The position numbers were made by a program, and so were the translations under genes. Of a stretch of 42,852 bases of DNA, positions 34,033-40,989 are shown one piece after another. The notes under the pieces are model-generated. The model saw nothing but the letters and a program-made list of their open reading frames with translations. It searched no databases and was not told the origin of the DNA. Within the stretch, counting starts at the first letter, position 1; each line of letters starts with the position of its first letter. Source of the stretch: a bacterium (GTDB lineage Bacteria; Bacillota_I; Bacilli_A; RF39; UBA660); contig JAUNFS010000006.1 of NCBI GenBank assembly GCA_030524925.1, positions 1 to 42,852 on the forward strand, in the 5' to 3' direction.

Positions 34033-34626
34033 ATGAAAATTGATAGTTCAAATTTAAGTACAATTGCGGTTAGAACAAGTCAGTATCCTACTGATAATAA
34101 GCCAGAATTTTTACTTGTTGGTAGAAGTAATGTTGGTAAAAGTAGTTTTATTAATACACTTTTGGGAAGAAAGAATTATGCTAAAACCAGTGCAACACCT
34201 GGTAAAACTCAAACTTTAAATTTTTATATTTGTAATGATGAATTTTATTTAGTAGATGTACCAGGTTATGGATATGCTAATACAGATAAAAGTACGCAGA
34301 AGAAACTTGGATTAATGATAGAAGATTATTTAAAAACTAGAACTAATTTGGTGAGAGTTTTTATGTTAGTTGATGGTAGAATGAAACCTACAGAAAATGA
34401 TGTTTTGATGTATAATTATTTAAAGTATTATAATGTACCAACAACTGTTGTTGCTACTAAATATGATAAATTAAAAGCTAAGGATAGGGATAAGAATATT
34501 AAAAATGTTTCGTTAGTACTCAATTTAAATGATGATGATAAGGTTGTAGCTTTTTCTAATGTTACTAAAAAGGGTAAAGAAGAGGTTTTAAATATTATTT
34601 TAGAAGGGCTTAATAATGAAGAATAA
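34033..34626 (+). CDS. engB: Ribosome-biogenesis GTPase EngB (YsxC)
   Basis: 197 residues. G1 is GRSNVGKSS, the switch region has TSATPGKTQTLNF, G3 is DVPGYGYA and G4 is TKYDK. The family is essential in many bacteria for assembly of the large ribosomal subunit. AGAGGAAC lies upstream of the ATG. The last codons overlap the start of the pseudopilin gene by 11 nt. Confidence 0.96.
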   Translation: MKIDSSNLSTIAVRTSQYPTDNKPEFLLVGRSNVGKSSFINTLLGRKNYAKTSATPGKTQTLNFYICNDEFYLVDVPGYGYANTDKSTQKKLGLMIEDYLKTRTNLVRVFMLVDGRMKPTENDVLMYNYLKYYNVPTTVVATKYDKLKAKDRDKNIKNVSLVLNLNDDDKVVAFSNVTKKGKEEVLNIILEGLNNEE

Positions 34627-35041
34627 AAAAGGGTTTACGCTAGTTGAACTTCTAGCAGTTATTTCAGTTTTAGCGATTGTAATGGTTATAGTTATTCCGG
34701 CAGTAAGTAATAATAGTAAGACTGCAAAAGAAGGAATTTTAAAAACTAAATTAGATTTAATTGTGGATCAATCTATTATATGGGGGCAAGATCATATTAA
34801 CTATTTTGTAAATGAATCTGAACCACTGGAAGAGTGCACGACTAGTGATGATTTGGTTAGCTGCAAGATTAGTTTTGGTGCTTTAGCTAAAGAAGGGTAT
34901 GTAAAGTACGATGAAGGTGAAATAATAAGTGATCCAACTAAAAGAAGAGATAATTTAAATAATGAAAAAATAGATATTGTTTATGATAAGAAGAAAAATG
35001 ATGTAAGTGCTACTTATGATAGTAGTCATTTGTTTGATTAA
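34616..35041 (+). CDS. Orphan type IV pilin-like (pseudopilin) protein
   Basis: 141 residues. The N-terminus KKGFTLVELLAVISVLAIV is a class III (prepilin) signal: cleavage after Gly by a prepilin peptidase, Phe at +1, Glu at +5 and a long hydrophobic helix. The rest is a small outer domain with two Cys (EECTTSDDLVSCK) and an acidic end. No pilus assembly ATPase, platform protein or peptidase is visible in the window. It overlaps engB, so expression may be coupled to that housekeeping gene. Competence pseudopilin is one possible role. Confidence 0.88.
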   Translation: MKNKKGFTLVELLAVISVLAIVMVIVIPAVSNNSKTAKEGILKTKLDLIVDQSIIWGQDHINYFVNESEPLEECTTSDDLVSCKISFGALAKEGYVKYDEGEIISDPTKRRDNLNNEKIDIVYDKKKNDVSATYDSSHLFD

Positions 35042-35042
35042 A

Positions 35043-35063
35043 TTCCCATTTATGGGTTTTTAT
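35043..35063 (+). terminator. Short terminator-like hairpin after the pseudopilin gene
   Basis: CCCA pairs with TGGG with a TTTA loop, followed by TTTTTATTTTG. The stem is short, so efficiency is doubtful. Confidence 0.4.
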
Positions 35064-35110
35064 TTTGTCTATTTTATGGTAAAATTAGTGAGAAAAAAGA
35101 GGTGTTTTGC

Positions 35111-36427
35111 GTGAGAAAGACTGTTTGTTTAATTGGTAGACCAAATACTGGGAAGTCAACGTTATTTAATAGATTAATAAATGAAAAGAAAGCTATTATA
35201 GATGATATGCCAGGTGTTACGAGAGATAGAATTTATGGGATTGTTAATTATAAGGATAAAAGTTTTAATTTGATAGATACTGGTGGTATAGATTTAGCAA
35301 AAGAAGATTTTAATGAAAATATTAAGATGCAGGCAGAACTAGCGATAGATGAGTCTGATGTTATTGTTTTTGTCATTGATGGAAAAACTGATGTTACGAG
35401 TAATGATATTTTGATTTCTAAGATGTTAAAAAAGGCTGATAAAAAGGTAATTGTTGCAGTAAATAAATTAGATGAAACACATCAAAATGATTTAATGTAT
35501 AATTTTTATGAACTTGGTTTTGATTTGATTTTGCCGATAAGTGCTGAACATAATAAGGGAATAAATGCACTTCTTGATGAGATAACTAGTGATTTTAATG
35601 CTTATACGACAGAAGAGGATGAGGCAATTTTAAAATTTTGTATTATTGGTAGACCTAATGTTGGTAAAAGTTCTTTAATTAATGCTTTACTAAACGAAGA
35701 TAGAGCAATTGTTTCTAATGTTGCTGGAACAACAAGGGATGCAGTTGATACAAGATTTACTTATGATAAAAATGATTATATAGTTATTGATACAGCTGGA
35801 ATGAGAAAAAGAGGAAGAGTTTATGAAAATATAGAAAAATATAGTCTTCTTCGTAGTATGAAAGCAATAGATAGATCTGATGTATGTGTGCTAGTAATTA
35901 ATGCTGAAGAGGGTATTATAGAACATGATAAACATATAGCGTCTTATGCACTTGATGCTGGGAAAGCAATGGTTATTGTTGTTAATAAATGGGATTTGAT
36001 TGAAAATAAGGATGAACAGATGAAATATTGGATAAAGAATATTAGGGCTAATTTTCAGTTTATTCCGTATGTTAATATAGTATTTTTATCATCTAAGACA
36101 AAGGCAAGAATTCATACTTTAATGCCAGAAATTATTAAAGCTTATGAAAGTGCTAGAAGAGAAATTAAGACTAGTGTTTTAAATGATGTTGTTAGAGAAG
36201 CCATTATGCTTCATGAACCACCTAGTTATAAGGGCAAGAGACTAAAGGTTTATTTTGTTAATCAGTGTGATACTAAACCACCTAAGTTTGAGTTTTCAGT
36301 TAATAATAAGAAACTTATTCATTTTAGTTATGAAAGATATTTAGAAAATCAAATAAGAGCTAATTTTGATTTGACTGGTACGCCAATTATTTTGAAGTTT
36401 ACAAATAAGGGTGATAAAGGTGAATAA
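35111..36427 (+). CDS. der: Ribosome-biogenesis GTPase Der (EngA)
   Basis: 438 residues with the diagnostic tandem GTPase domains. The first has GRPNTGKST and DTGGID; the second has GRPNVGKSS, DTAGMRKRG and NKWDL. A KH-like C-terminal domain ends near GTPIILKFTNKG. It acts in 50S subunit assembly. I chose GTG 35111, eight nt after AAAGAGG; the earlier GTG at 35102 overlaps that site. The next gene starts eight nt before its stop. Confidence 0.97.
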   Translation: MRKTVCLIGRPNTGKSTLFNRLINEKKAIIDDMPGVTRDRIYGIVNYKDKSFNLIDTGGIDLAKEDFNENIKMQAELAIDESDVIVFVIDGKTDVTSNDILISKMLKKADKKVIVAVNKLDETHQNDLMYNFYELGFDLILPISAEHNKGINALLDEITSDFNAYTTEEDEAILKFCIIGRPNVGKSSLINALLNEDRAIVSNVAGTTRDAVDTRFTYDKNDYIVIDTAGMRKRGRVYENIEKYSLLRSMKAIDRSDVCVLVINAEEGIIEHDKHIASYALDAGKAMVIVVNKWDLIENKDEQMKYWIKNIRANFQFIPYVNIVFLSSKTKARIHTLMPEIIKAYESARREIKTSVLNDVVREAIMLHEPPSYKGKRLKVYFVNQCDTKPPKFEFSVNNKKLIHFSYERYLENQIRANFDLTGTPIILKFTNKGDKGE

Positions 36428-37313
36428 GAAAGTTACTTTAATTTCTATTTTAATATTGTTATTGATTGCTGGTGGGGTGTTTGCTCTCGTTAAAATAATA
36501 GATAATAAAAAAAGTGATGTTACTACTTTAAAAGTTATTGTTACTGAATCTTATAAAGGGTATGCTCTTGCTCAGGTAATTGGTGATAGTGATTTAGATA
36601 TTGTTGAGGTACCAGTAGATGGGTTAAATGTAGGTGATGAACTTATTTTGGATGTTAAAGAAATTATGGAGATTTATCCGCCTAAGGTCCTTTTAAATTC
36701 TTATGAGATTGTAAATGATAAATTTGAAGATACAACAACTACTAGTACGACGACAACAAGAGTAGTAGAGAGTGATGTTACTACAACTAAAAAAATTACT
36801 ACAACAAGTAAAGCAACTACAAAGCAAACTACGACGGTAAAAGTTGCAGAAAAGGCTTATAAAAATGCCGATGATAGTGTCTTAAAAACTACTTCTGAAA
36901 TGTTAAAAGATAAAAATAGGAATGTAATAAAAGAAAATTTTATAAAAATAGTTGACTTTATCTTTTATGATAGAGATATTAATGGCTATTATTTTAAAGA
37001 TTTAACTAATGGAGCTAAACTAAAAGTTATTTACTATGCTACGATGTTAGATAATTTAATTGATAAAGAATTTCCTTCTTATAAAGAGAACTTAAGTGAG
37101 ATGTATAATAATATGAAAGCAAAGCTTGTTAAACTTTATTTAGAGAAAAGTTCAGAATATTGCAAGGATAATGAAAATGTTTGTAAACAAGCAAAGAGTG
37201 ACTTTACAGTTTTAAAGAAGAGTTTAAATATTACCTTTGGTTTTATAAAAGGACTTTGTCAAGATGGAACACAAAAACTAAAAGAATGGTATGAGATTTA
37301 CAGTGGAAAATAA
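36420..37313 (+). CDS. Membrane-anchored protein with Thr-rich linker, unknown function
   Basis: About 297 residues. One N-terminal helix (VTLISILILLLIAGGVFALV), a small beta domain (ESYKGYALAQVIG...), a linker rich in Thr/Lys (about 107-145) and an alpha-helical C-terminal domain with four Cys (EYCKDNENVCKQ and GLCQDG). The Thr-rich linker resembles those of the surface protein at 5838-7304, suggesting a shared surface-display or glycosylated-linker style. I chose GTG 36420, eight nt after AAGGG. It overlaps der and is overlapped by the following gene. I do not recognise the family. Confidence 0.75.
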   Translation: MNKKVTLISILILLLIAGGVFALVKIIDNKKSDVTTLKVIVTESYKGYALAQVIGDSDLDIVEVPVDGLNVGDELILDVKEIMEIYPPKVLLNSYEIVNDKFEDTTTTSTTTTRVVESDVTTTKKITTTSKATTKQTTTVKVAEKAYKNADDSVLKTTSEMLKDKNRNVIKENFIKIVDFIFYDRDINGYYFKDLTNGAKLKVIYYATMLDNLIDKEFPSYKENLSEMYNNMKAKLVKLYLEKSSEYCKDNENVCKQAKSDFTVLKKSLNITFGFIKGLCQDGTQKLKEWYEIYSGK

Positions 37314-37926
37314 GATTTTTTTAGATGGTGAAGTAATTACTTATGTGGTTATAAGAAAGAGAATAAAAAATGCTTATTTTAGGTTTAAAGATGGAAAACT
37401 TGTGGTAAGTGTAAATTATTTAGTTAGTGATAAAAAGATAGAGAAAATGCTTCATGATAATGCTAAGGCTATTTTGAAACTTCAAGATAGAGTAAAACAA
37501 AGAAGTGAAGAGACGCTTAGTTATTTAGGAAATGATTTAAATTTAATAATTAGAGATGATAAACCAAAAATGATTGGTGATGTTATTTATGCTAGGTCAT
37601 TTGATGAAGCTAAGAATTATATCTACTCTTTGGCTTTAAAAGTATTTGAGTCAAGACTAATGCAAGTTAGATGTAATTTTGATGATTTACCAGATTTTAA
37701 ATTAAAAAGTAGATTAATGAAGACCAAGTGGGGAGTATGCAATATATCTAGTATGAGTGTTACGCTAAATACCAGTTTGATAATGAAAGATGTACATTTA
37801 ATTGATTATGTTTTAGTACATGAGTTATCACATTTTAAATATATGAATCATTCTAAGGATTTTTGGAATTATGTTGGGGAGCATTATCCATATTATAAAC
37901 AAGCTAGAAAGGAACTTAATTATTAA
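37291..37926 (+). CDS. YgjP/DUF45-type metallopeptidase
   Basis: 211 residues. The zinc-binding motif is HELSHFKYMNHSKDFW near the C-terminus, with a preceding KTKWGVCNISSMSVTLN block that is standard for PF01863. The family is widespread and presumed to be a soluble protease; substrates are not known. The start at 37291 overlaps the upstream gene by 23 nt. A GTG at 37303 is an alternative. The stop shares a base with the methyltransferase start (TAATG). Confidence 0.9.
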   Translation: MRFTVENKIFLDGEVITYVVIRKRIKNAYFRFKDGKLVVSVNYLVSDKKIEKMLHDNAKAILKLQDRVKQRSEETLSYLGNDLNLIIRDDKPKMIGDVIYARSFDEAKNYIYSLALKVFESRLMQVRCNFDDLPDFKLKSRLMKTKWGVCNISSMSVTLNTSLIMKDVHLIDYVLVHELSHFKYMNHSKDFWNYVGEHYPYYKQARKELNY

Positions 37927-38639
37927 TGATAACATCTATAAATAATGAAAAAATAAAAGAGTATGCTAAATTAAATGATAAAAAATATAGGGATTTATCT
38001 AGTCTTTTTATAGCTCCGGGTGAACATTTAGTTGAAGAAGCAATAAATGCTAATTTAGTTAAAGAGATATTTGTTCTTGATGGTGAAGAAAAATTTGGAG
38101 GAACAATTGTTAGTGAAAACGTGATGAAGAAGTTATCTGGACTAACTAGTGCTCCTAAAGTTCTGGCAATTGTTTATAAGAAGGAGAATAGAGTTGATGA
38201 TGGTAATGTTCTTATTTTAGATGGAATAAGTGATCCAGGAAATATGGGGACAATTATTAGATCTGCCTTAGCGTTTGGCTATAAAAATATTATAATAAGT
38301 GAAAATTCTTGTGATGTTTATAATTTAAAGTGCATTAGAGCTAGTGAAGGGATGATTTTCAAAGTTAATATTTATATAGGAGATATTATTTCTAAAATAA
38401 ATGAATTAAAAGATAAAAATTATGTTATTTATGGAACTGATGTGGTTAAAGGTAGTAAACCGGCTAGAGAAAAAAATAAACATGCGATAATAATTGGCAG
38501 TGAAGCTAAAGGAATGCGTGACGAAGTAAAAAAAGGATGCACAAAATTTTTACATATACCAATGAGCGATGAGTGTGAAAGTTTAAATGCGGGAGTTAGT
38601 GCTAGTTTGCTTATGTATATACTAGGTGAAAATGTATGA
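37926..38639 (+). CDS. TrmH/SpoU-family RNA methyltransferase
   Basis: 237 residues. An N-terminal substrate-binding domain is followed by the knotted SPOUT domain with LDGISDPGNMGTIIRSA, IIIGSEAKGM and the C-terminal SLNAGVSASLLMYIL. These enzymes 2'-O-methylate ribose in rRNA or tRNA with S-adenosylmethionine. Such genes often sit beside pheS, but here the neighbour is a DUF45 protease. The target nucleotide cannot be told. Confidence 0.93.
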   Translation: MITSINNEKIKEYAKLNDKKYRDLSSLFIAPGEHLVEEAINANLVKEIFVLDGEEKFGGTIVSENVMKKLSGLTSAPKVLAIVYKKENRVDDGNVLILDGISDPGNMGTIIRSALAFGYKNIIISENSCDVYNLKCIRASEGMIFKVNIYIGDIISKINELKDKNYVIYGTDVVKGSKPAREKNKHAIIIGSEAKGMRDEVKKGCTKFLHIPMSDECESLNAGVSASLLMYILGENV

Positions 38640-39331
38640 AAATGGATTTTTTATTAAAACAAAAATTTGTAAATAAGGGAGTTTATAATAATAAAAATGT
38701 AATAGAAAATACGTTGCCAGCGTTTGATTTAGCTATTAAAAGTAATTTTGGAATATGGTTTAGAGTTAGATGTACAAAAGATAATAAAGTAATAGTTTAT
38801 GATGATGAAAACTTTGCTAGATTACTTAAAGTAAAAGATAATGTCGGAAGTGTTAATTATGATGACATAGCTTATCTATCTTCTTATCATGTTCCCTTAT
38901 TAGAAGAGGTATTAAATTTTATTAATGATAAAACGCCAGTTATTATTAATTTAGCTGGTGTGTATGATAAAAAAATGACTAAGGAAATAATAAATATCTT
39001 AGATAAATATCATGGAAGATTTGCAATTGTAAGCAATAATTCTAAAACTATTAGTTATTTTAATAAAGTAAGAGAAAATTATATTCTTGGAGAAATTGTT
39101 AGTAAGCAAAAACTAAGTATTTATTCTTTAGGTAACTTTATAGCACATTATATGATTAAGACAGTTTTTAAAAGTGTGAATATAAAACATTATAATTCTA
39201 GTGAGTTATTAAATTTTAAGAAGTTAGAAGTTCCATTAATGGGGTATTTGATTACTGATCAAGGACAGCTAAATAGTTATAATGATTATTTTGATAATAT
39301 TGTGGTGGATGGAAATATTTTTAATATGTAA
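38636..39331 (+). CDS. Glycerophosphodiester phosphodiesterase-like protein without catalytic residues
   Basis: 231 residues following the GDPD fold: an N-terminal VIENTLPAFDLAIK, a strand pair ending TKDNKVIVYDDENF, VPLLEEVLNFI, TPVIINLAG and a C-terminal MGYLITDQGQLNSY. All three catalytic places are altered: the HRG His is replaced (NKG), the ExD pair is WFR and the HDD His is Asp (YDDEN). It should not hydrolyse phosphodiesters and may be a binding or structural relative. It overlaps the methyltransferase by four nt and precedes rimM closely, so it is translated with housekeeping genes. Confidence 0.8.
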   Translation: MKMDFLLKQKFVNKGVYNNKNVIENTLPAFDLAIKSNFGIWFRVRCTKDNKVIVYDDENFARLLKVKDNVGSVNYDDIAYLSSYHVPLLEEVLNFINDKTPVIINLAGVYDKKMTKEIINILDKYHGRFAIVSNNSKTISYFNKVRENYILGEIVSKQKLSIYSLGNFIAHYMIKTVFKSVNIKHYNSSELLNFKKLEVPLMGYLITDQGQLNSYNDYFDNIVVDGNIFNM

Positions 39332-39342
39332 GAAGGATTGTT

Positions 39343-39822
39343 ATGAAAGATAAATTATGGATAGGTAAAATTGTAAATTATTTTGGTATTAAGGGAGAAC
39401 TGAAGGTAGTTTCTGATTTTGAGATGGCTGATAGGGCCTTTAAAGAAAATAATATAATATATATTAATAATGAGAAACATTTAGTAACCGGTTGTAGGTT
39501 TCATCATCATAATTATTTAGTTAAGATTGATCATATTAATGATATTAATCAAATCACTAAGTATATAGGTTATGATATTTATATTGATAGAGATACTTTA
39601 AGCTTAAGTGATGATGAATATTTGCTTGATGATTTGGTCGGTTTAGATGTTTGCGATGGTGATGAATTGGTAGGAAAGGTAGAATCTGTTAATAAAAATA
39701 AGGTTAATCCATTAATAAAAGTTAAAGGGTTCTATATTCCGATATATGGAAATTTTATTGTTAAGGTAAGTTTAAGCGAGAAAAAAATATATTGTAAAAA
39801 TATAAGTGGTTTAATGTTGTAG
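39343..39822 (+). CDS. rimM: Ribosome maturation factor RimM
   Basis: 159 residues. The RimM N-terminal domain has IGKIVNYFGIKGELKV and the PRC-barrel domain has DDLVGLDVCDGDELVGKV and NPLIKVKG. RimM assists 30S head assembly by binding S19. AAGAAGGA precedes the ATG. The gene runs into trmD after 10 nt, the usual rimM-trmD pair. Confidence 0.95.
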   Translation: MKDKLWIGKIVNYFGIKGELKVVSDFEMADRAFKENNIIYINNEKHLVTGCRFHHHNYLVKIDHINDINQITKYIGYDIYIDRDTLSLSDDEYLLDDLVGLDVCDGDELVGKVESVNKNKVNPLIKVKGFYIPIYGNFIVKVSLSEKKIYCKNISGLML

Positions 39823-39832
39823 GTGATGATTA

Positions 39833-40504
39833 GTGGAAATTATAGTATTGTCGCTTTTTCCAAAGATGTTTGATGGTTTCTTAAGCGAGTCAATAATTAA
39901 AAGAGCAATAGATAAAAATATTGTAAGTATTAAAGTAATTAATTTTAGAGATTATTCAGTTTATAATAATAATCAAGTAGATGATACTCCTTATGGTGGA
40001 GGAGCTGGGATGGTTTTAATGTGCGATCCAATATTTAGATGTTTAGATGAAATTAGAGATGATGATTCTTATGTTGTTTTACTTTCACCGGAAGGAAATA
40101 TTTACAATCAAGAAAAAGCTAGAGAATATAAAAATATTAAAAAATTGATAATTATTTGTGGGCATTACGAGGGCTTTGATGAACGAATTAAAGAGGAAGC
40201 CGATGAAATAGTGTCAATTGGGAATTACATTTTAACTGGCGGAGAAATTGGTGCGATGGCAATAATGGATAGTGTAATTAGATTAGTGCCAGGAGTAATT
40301 AATCATGAAAGCTTAGATGATGAAAGTTTTAATGATGGGCTTTTAGATTATCCAGTATATACGAAGCCAGAAGAATATAGAGGAAAGAAAGTTCCGAGTA
40401 TTCTTTTATCTGGTAATCATCAAAAAATTAAAGAATATAGACATAATGAAAGAATTAGGGTTACTAAAGAAAAGAGACCCGATTTGTTAAGTGAAGATGT
40501 ATAG
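39833..40504 (+). CDS. trmD: tRNA (guanine-37-N1)-methyltransferase
   Basis: 223 residues of the SPOUT class. The N-terminal MEIIVLSLFPKMFDG, the DDTPYGGGAGMVL loop, the knot IICGHYEGFDERI and SIGNYILTGGE are all present. It methylates G37 of several tRNAs and prevents frameshifts. GTG start with AGGTGAT upstream. Its end overlaps the following small gene. Confidence 0.97.
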   Translation: MEIIVLSLFPKMFDGFLSESIIKRAIDKNIVSIKVINFRDYSVYNNNQVDDTPYGGGAGMVLMCDPIFRCLDEIRDDDSYVVLLSPEGNIYNQEKAREYKNIKKLIIICGHYEGFDERIKEEADEIVSIGNYILTGGEIGAMAIMDSVIRLVPGVINHESLDDESFNDGLLDYPVYTKPEEYRGKKVPSILLSGNHQKIKEYRHNERIRVTKEKRPDLLSEDV

Positions 40505-40883
40505 AGTTTTTAGATTAAATGATAGACTTAAGCTTAATGATATAATATTTTTTGATGGTTATGAAATAAAAATAAAGAAATGTAATTTAGTAATAATTAA
40601 ACAAGAGTGGATTAATAAACTAATTTGTATGCTTTATGATAATAATTATAATGATTTAATTAGTAGAATACTTTTATTTTTAGATAATGATTCTAGTGAT
40701 GATGCTAGAGATTTACTTGAAGAATTAAGAATTGTTAGAATGATTTTGTATAATAAATATGAAAAGTATTTGGATAAAAAAACACTTAATAAGTATTTAT
40801 TTAAAATTGTTTTATTAAAAAGTGAATTAGAGCAAAGAGTATTAAAAAAAGAAAATAATATAGTTAGAGGAAGACAAATGTAA
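40497..40883 (+). CDS. Hypothetical protein, about 128 residues
   Basis: A charged protein with no signal peptide. An N-terminal beta segment (RVFRLNDRLKLNDIIFFDGY) is followed by a helical region rich in Lys, Leu and Asp, ending in KKENNIVRGRQ. I do not recognise it. The ATG at 40497 or the GTG at 40491 could start it; both lie within the end of trmD, so translation is probably coupled. A promoter for the next gene begins after it. Confidence 0.65.
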   Translation: MYRVFRLNDRLKLNDIIFFDGYEIKIKKCNLVIIKQEWINKLICMLYDNNYNDLISRILLFLDNDSSDDARDLLEELRIVRMILYNKYEKYLDKKTLNKYLFKIVLLKSELEQRVLKKENNIVRGRQM

Positions 40884-40911
40884 TTGTTTTCTTTTTTTCT
40901 GATTTAGGTTA

Positions 40912-40940
40912 TTGAAATTATATTTAAATTTTTATATAAT
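40912..40940 (+). promoter_or_regulatory. Promoter of the second surface protein gene
   Basis: TTGAAA (40912-40917), 17 nt, TATAAT (40935-40940). The spacer has no homopolymer G run, unlike the promoter of the paralogue at 7427. Confidence 0.7.
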
Positions 40941-40989
40941 GGTATAAGGATAGATAGGTATAAATTAGATGTACTTTTGGAGGTCACAT

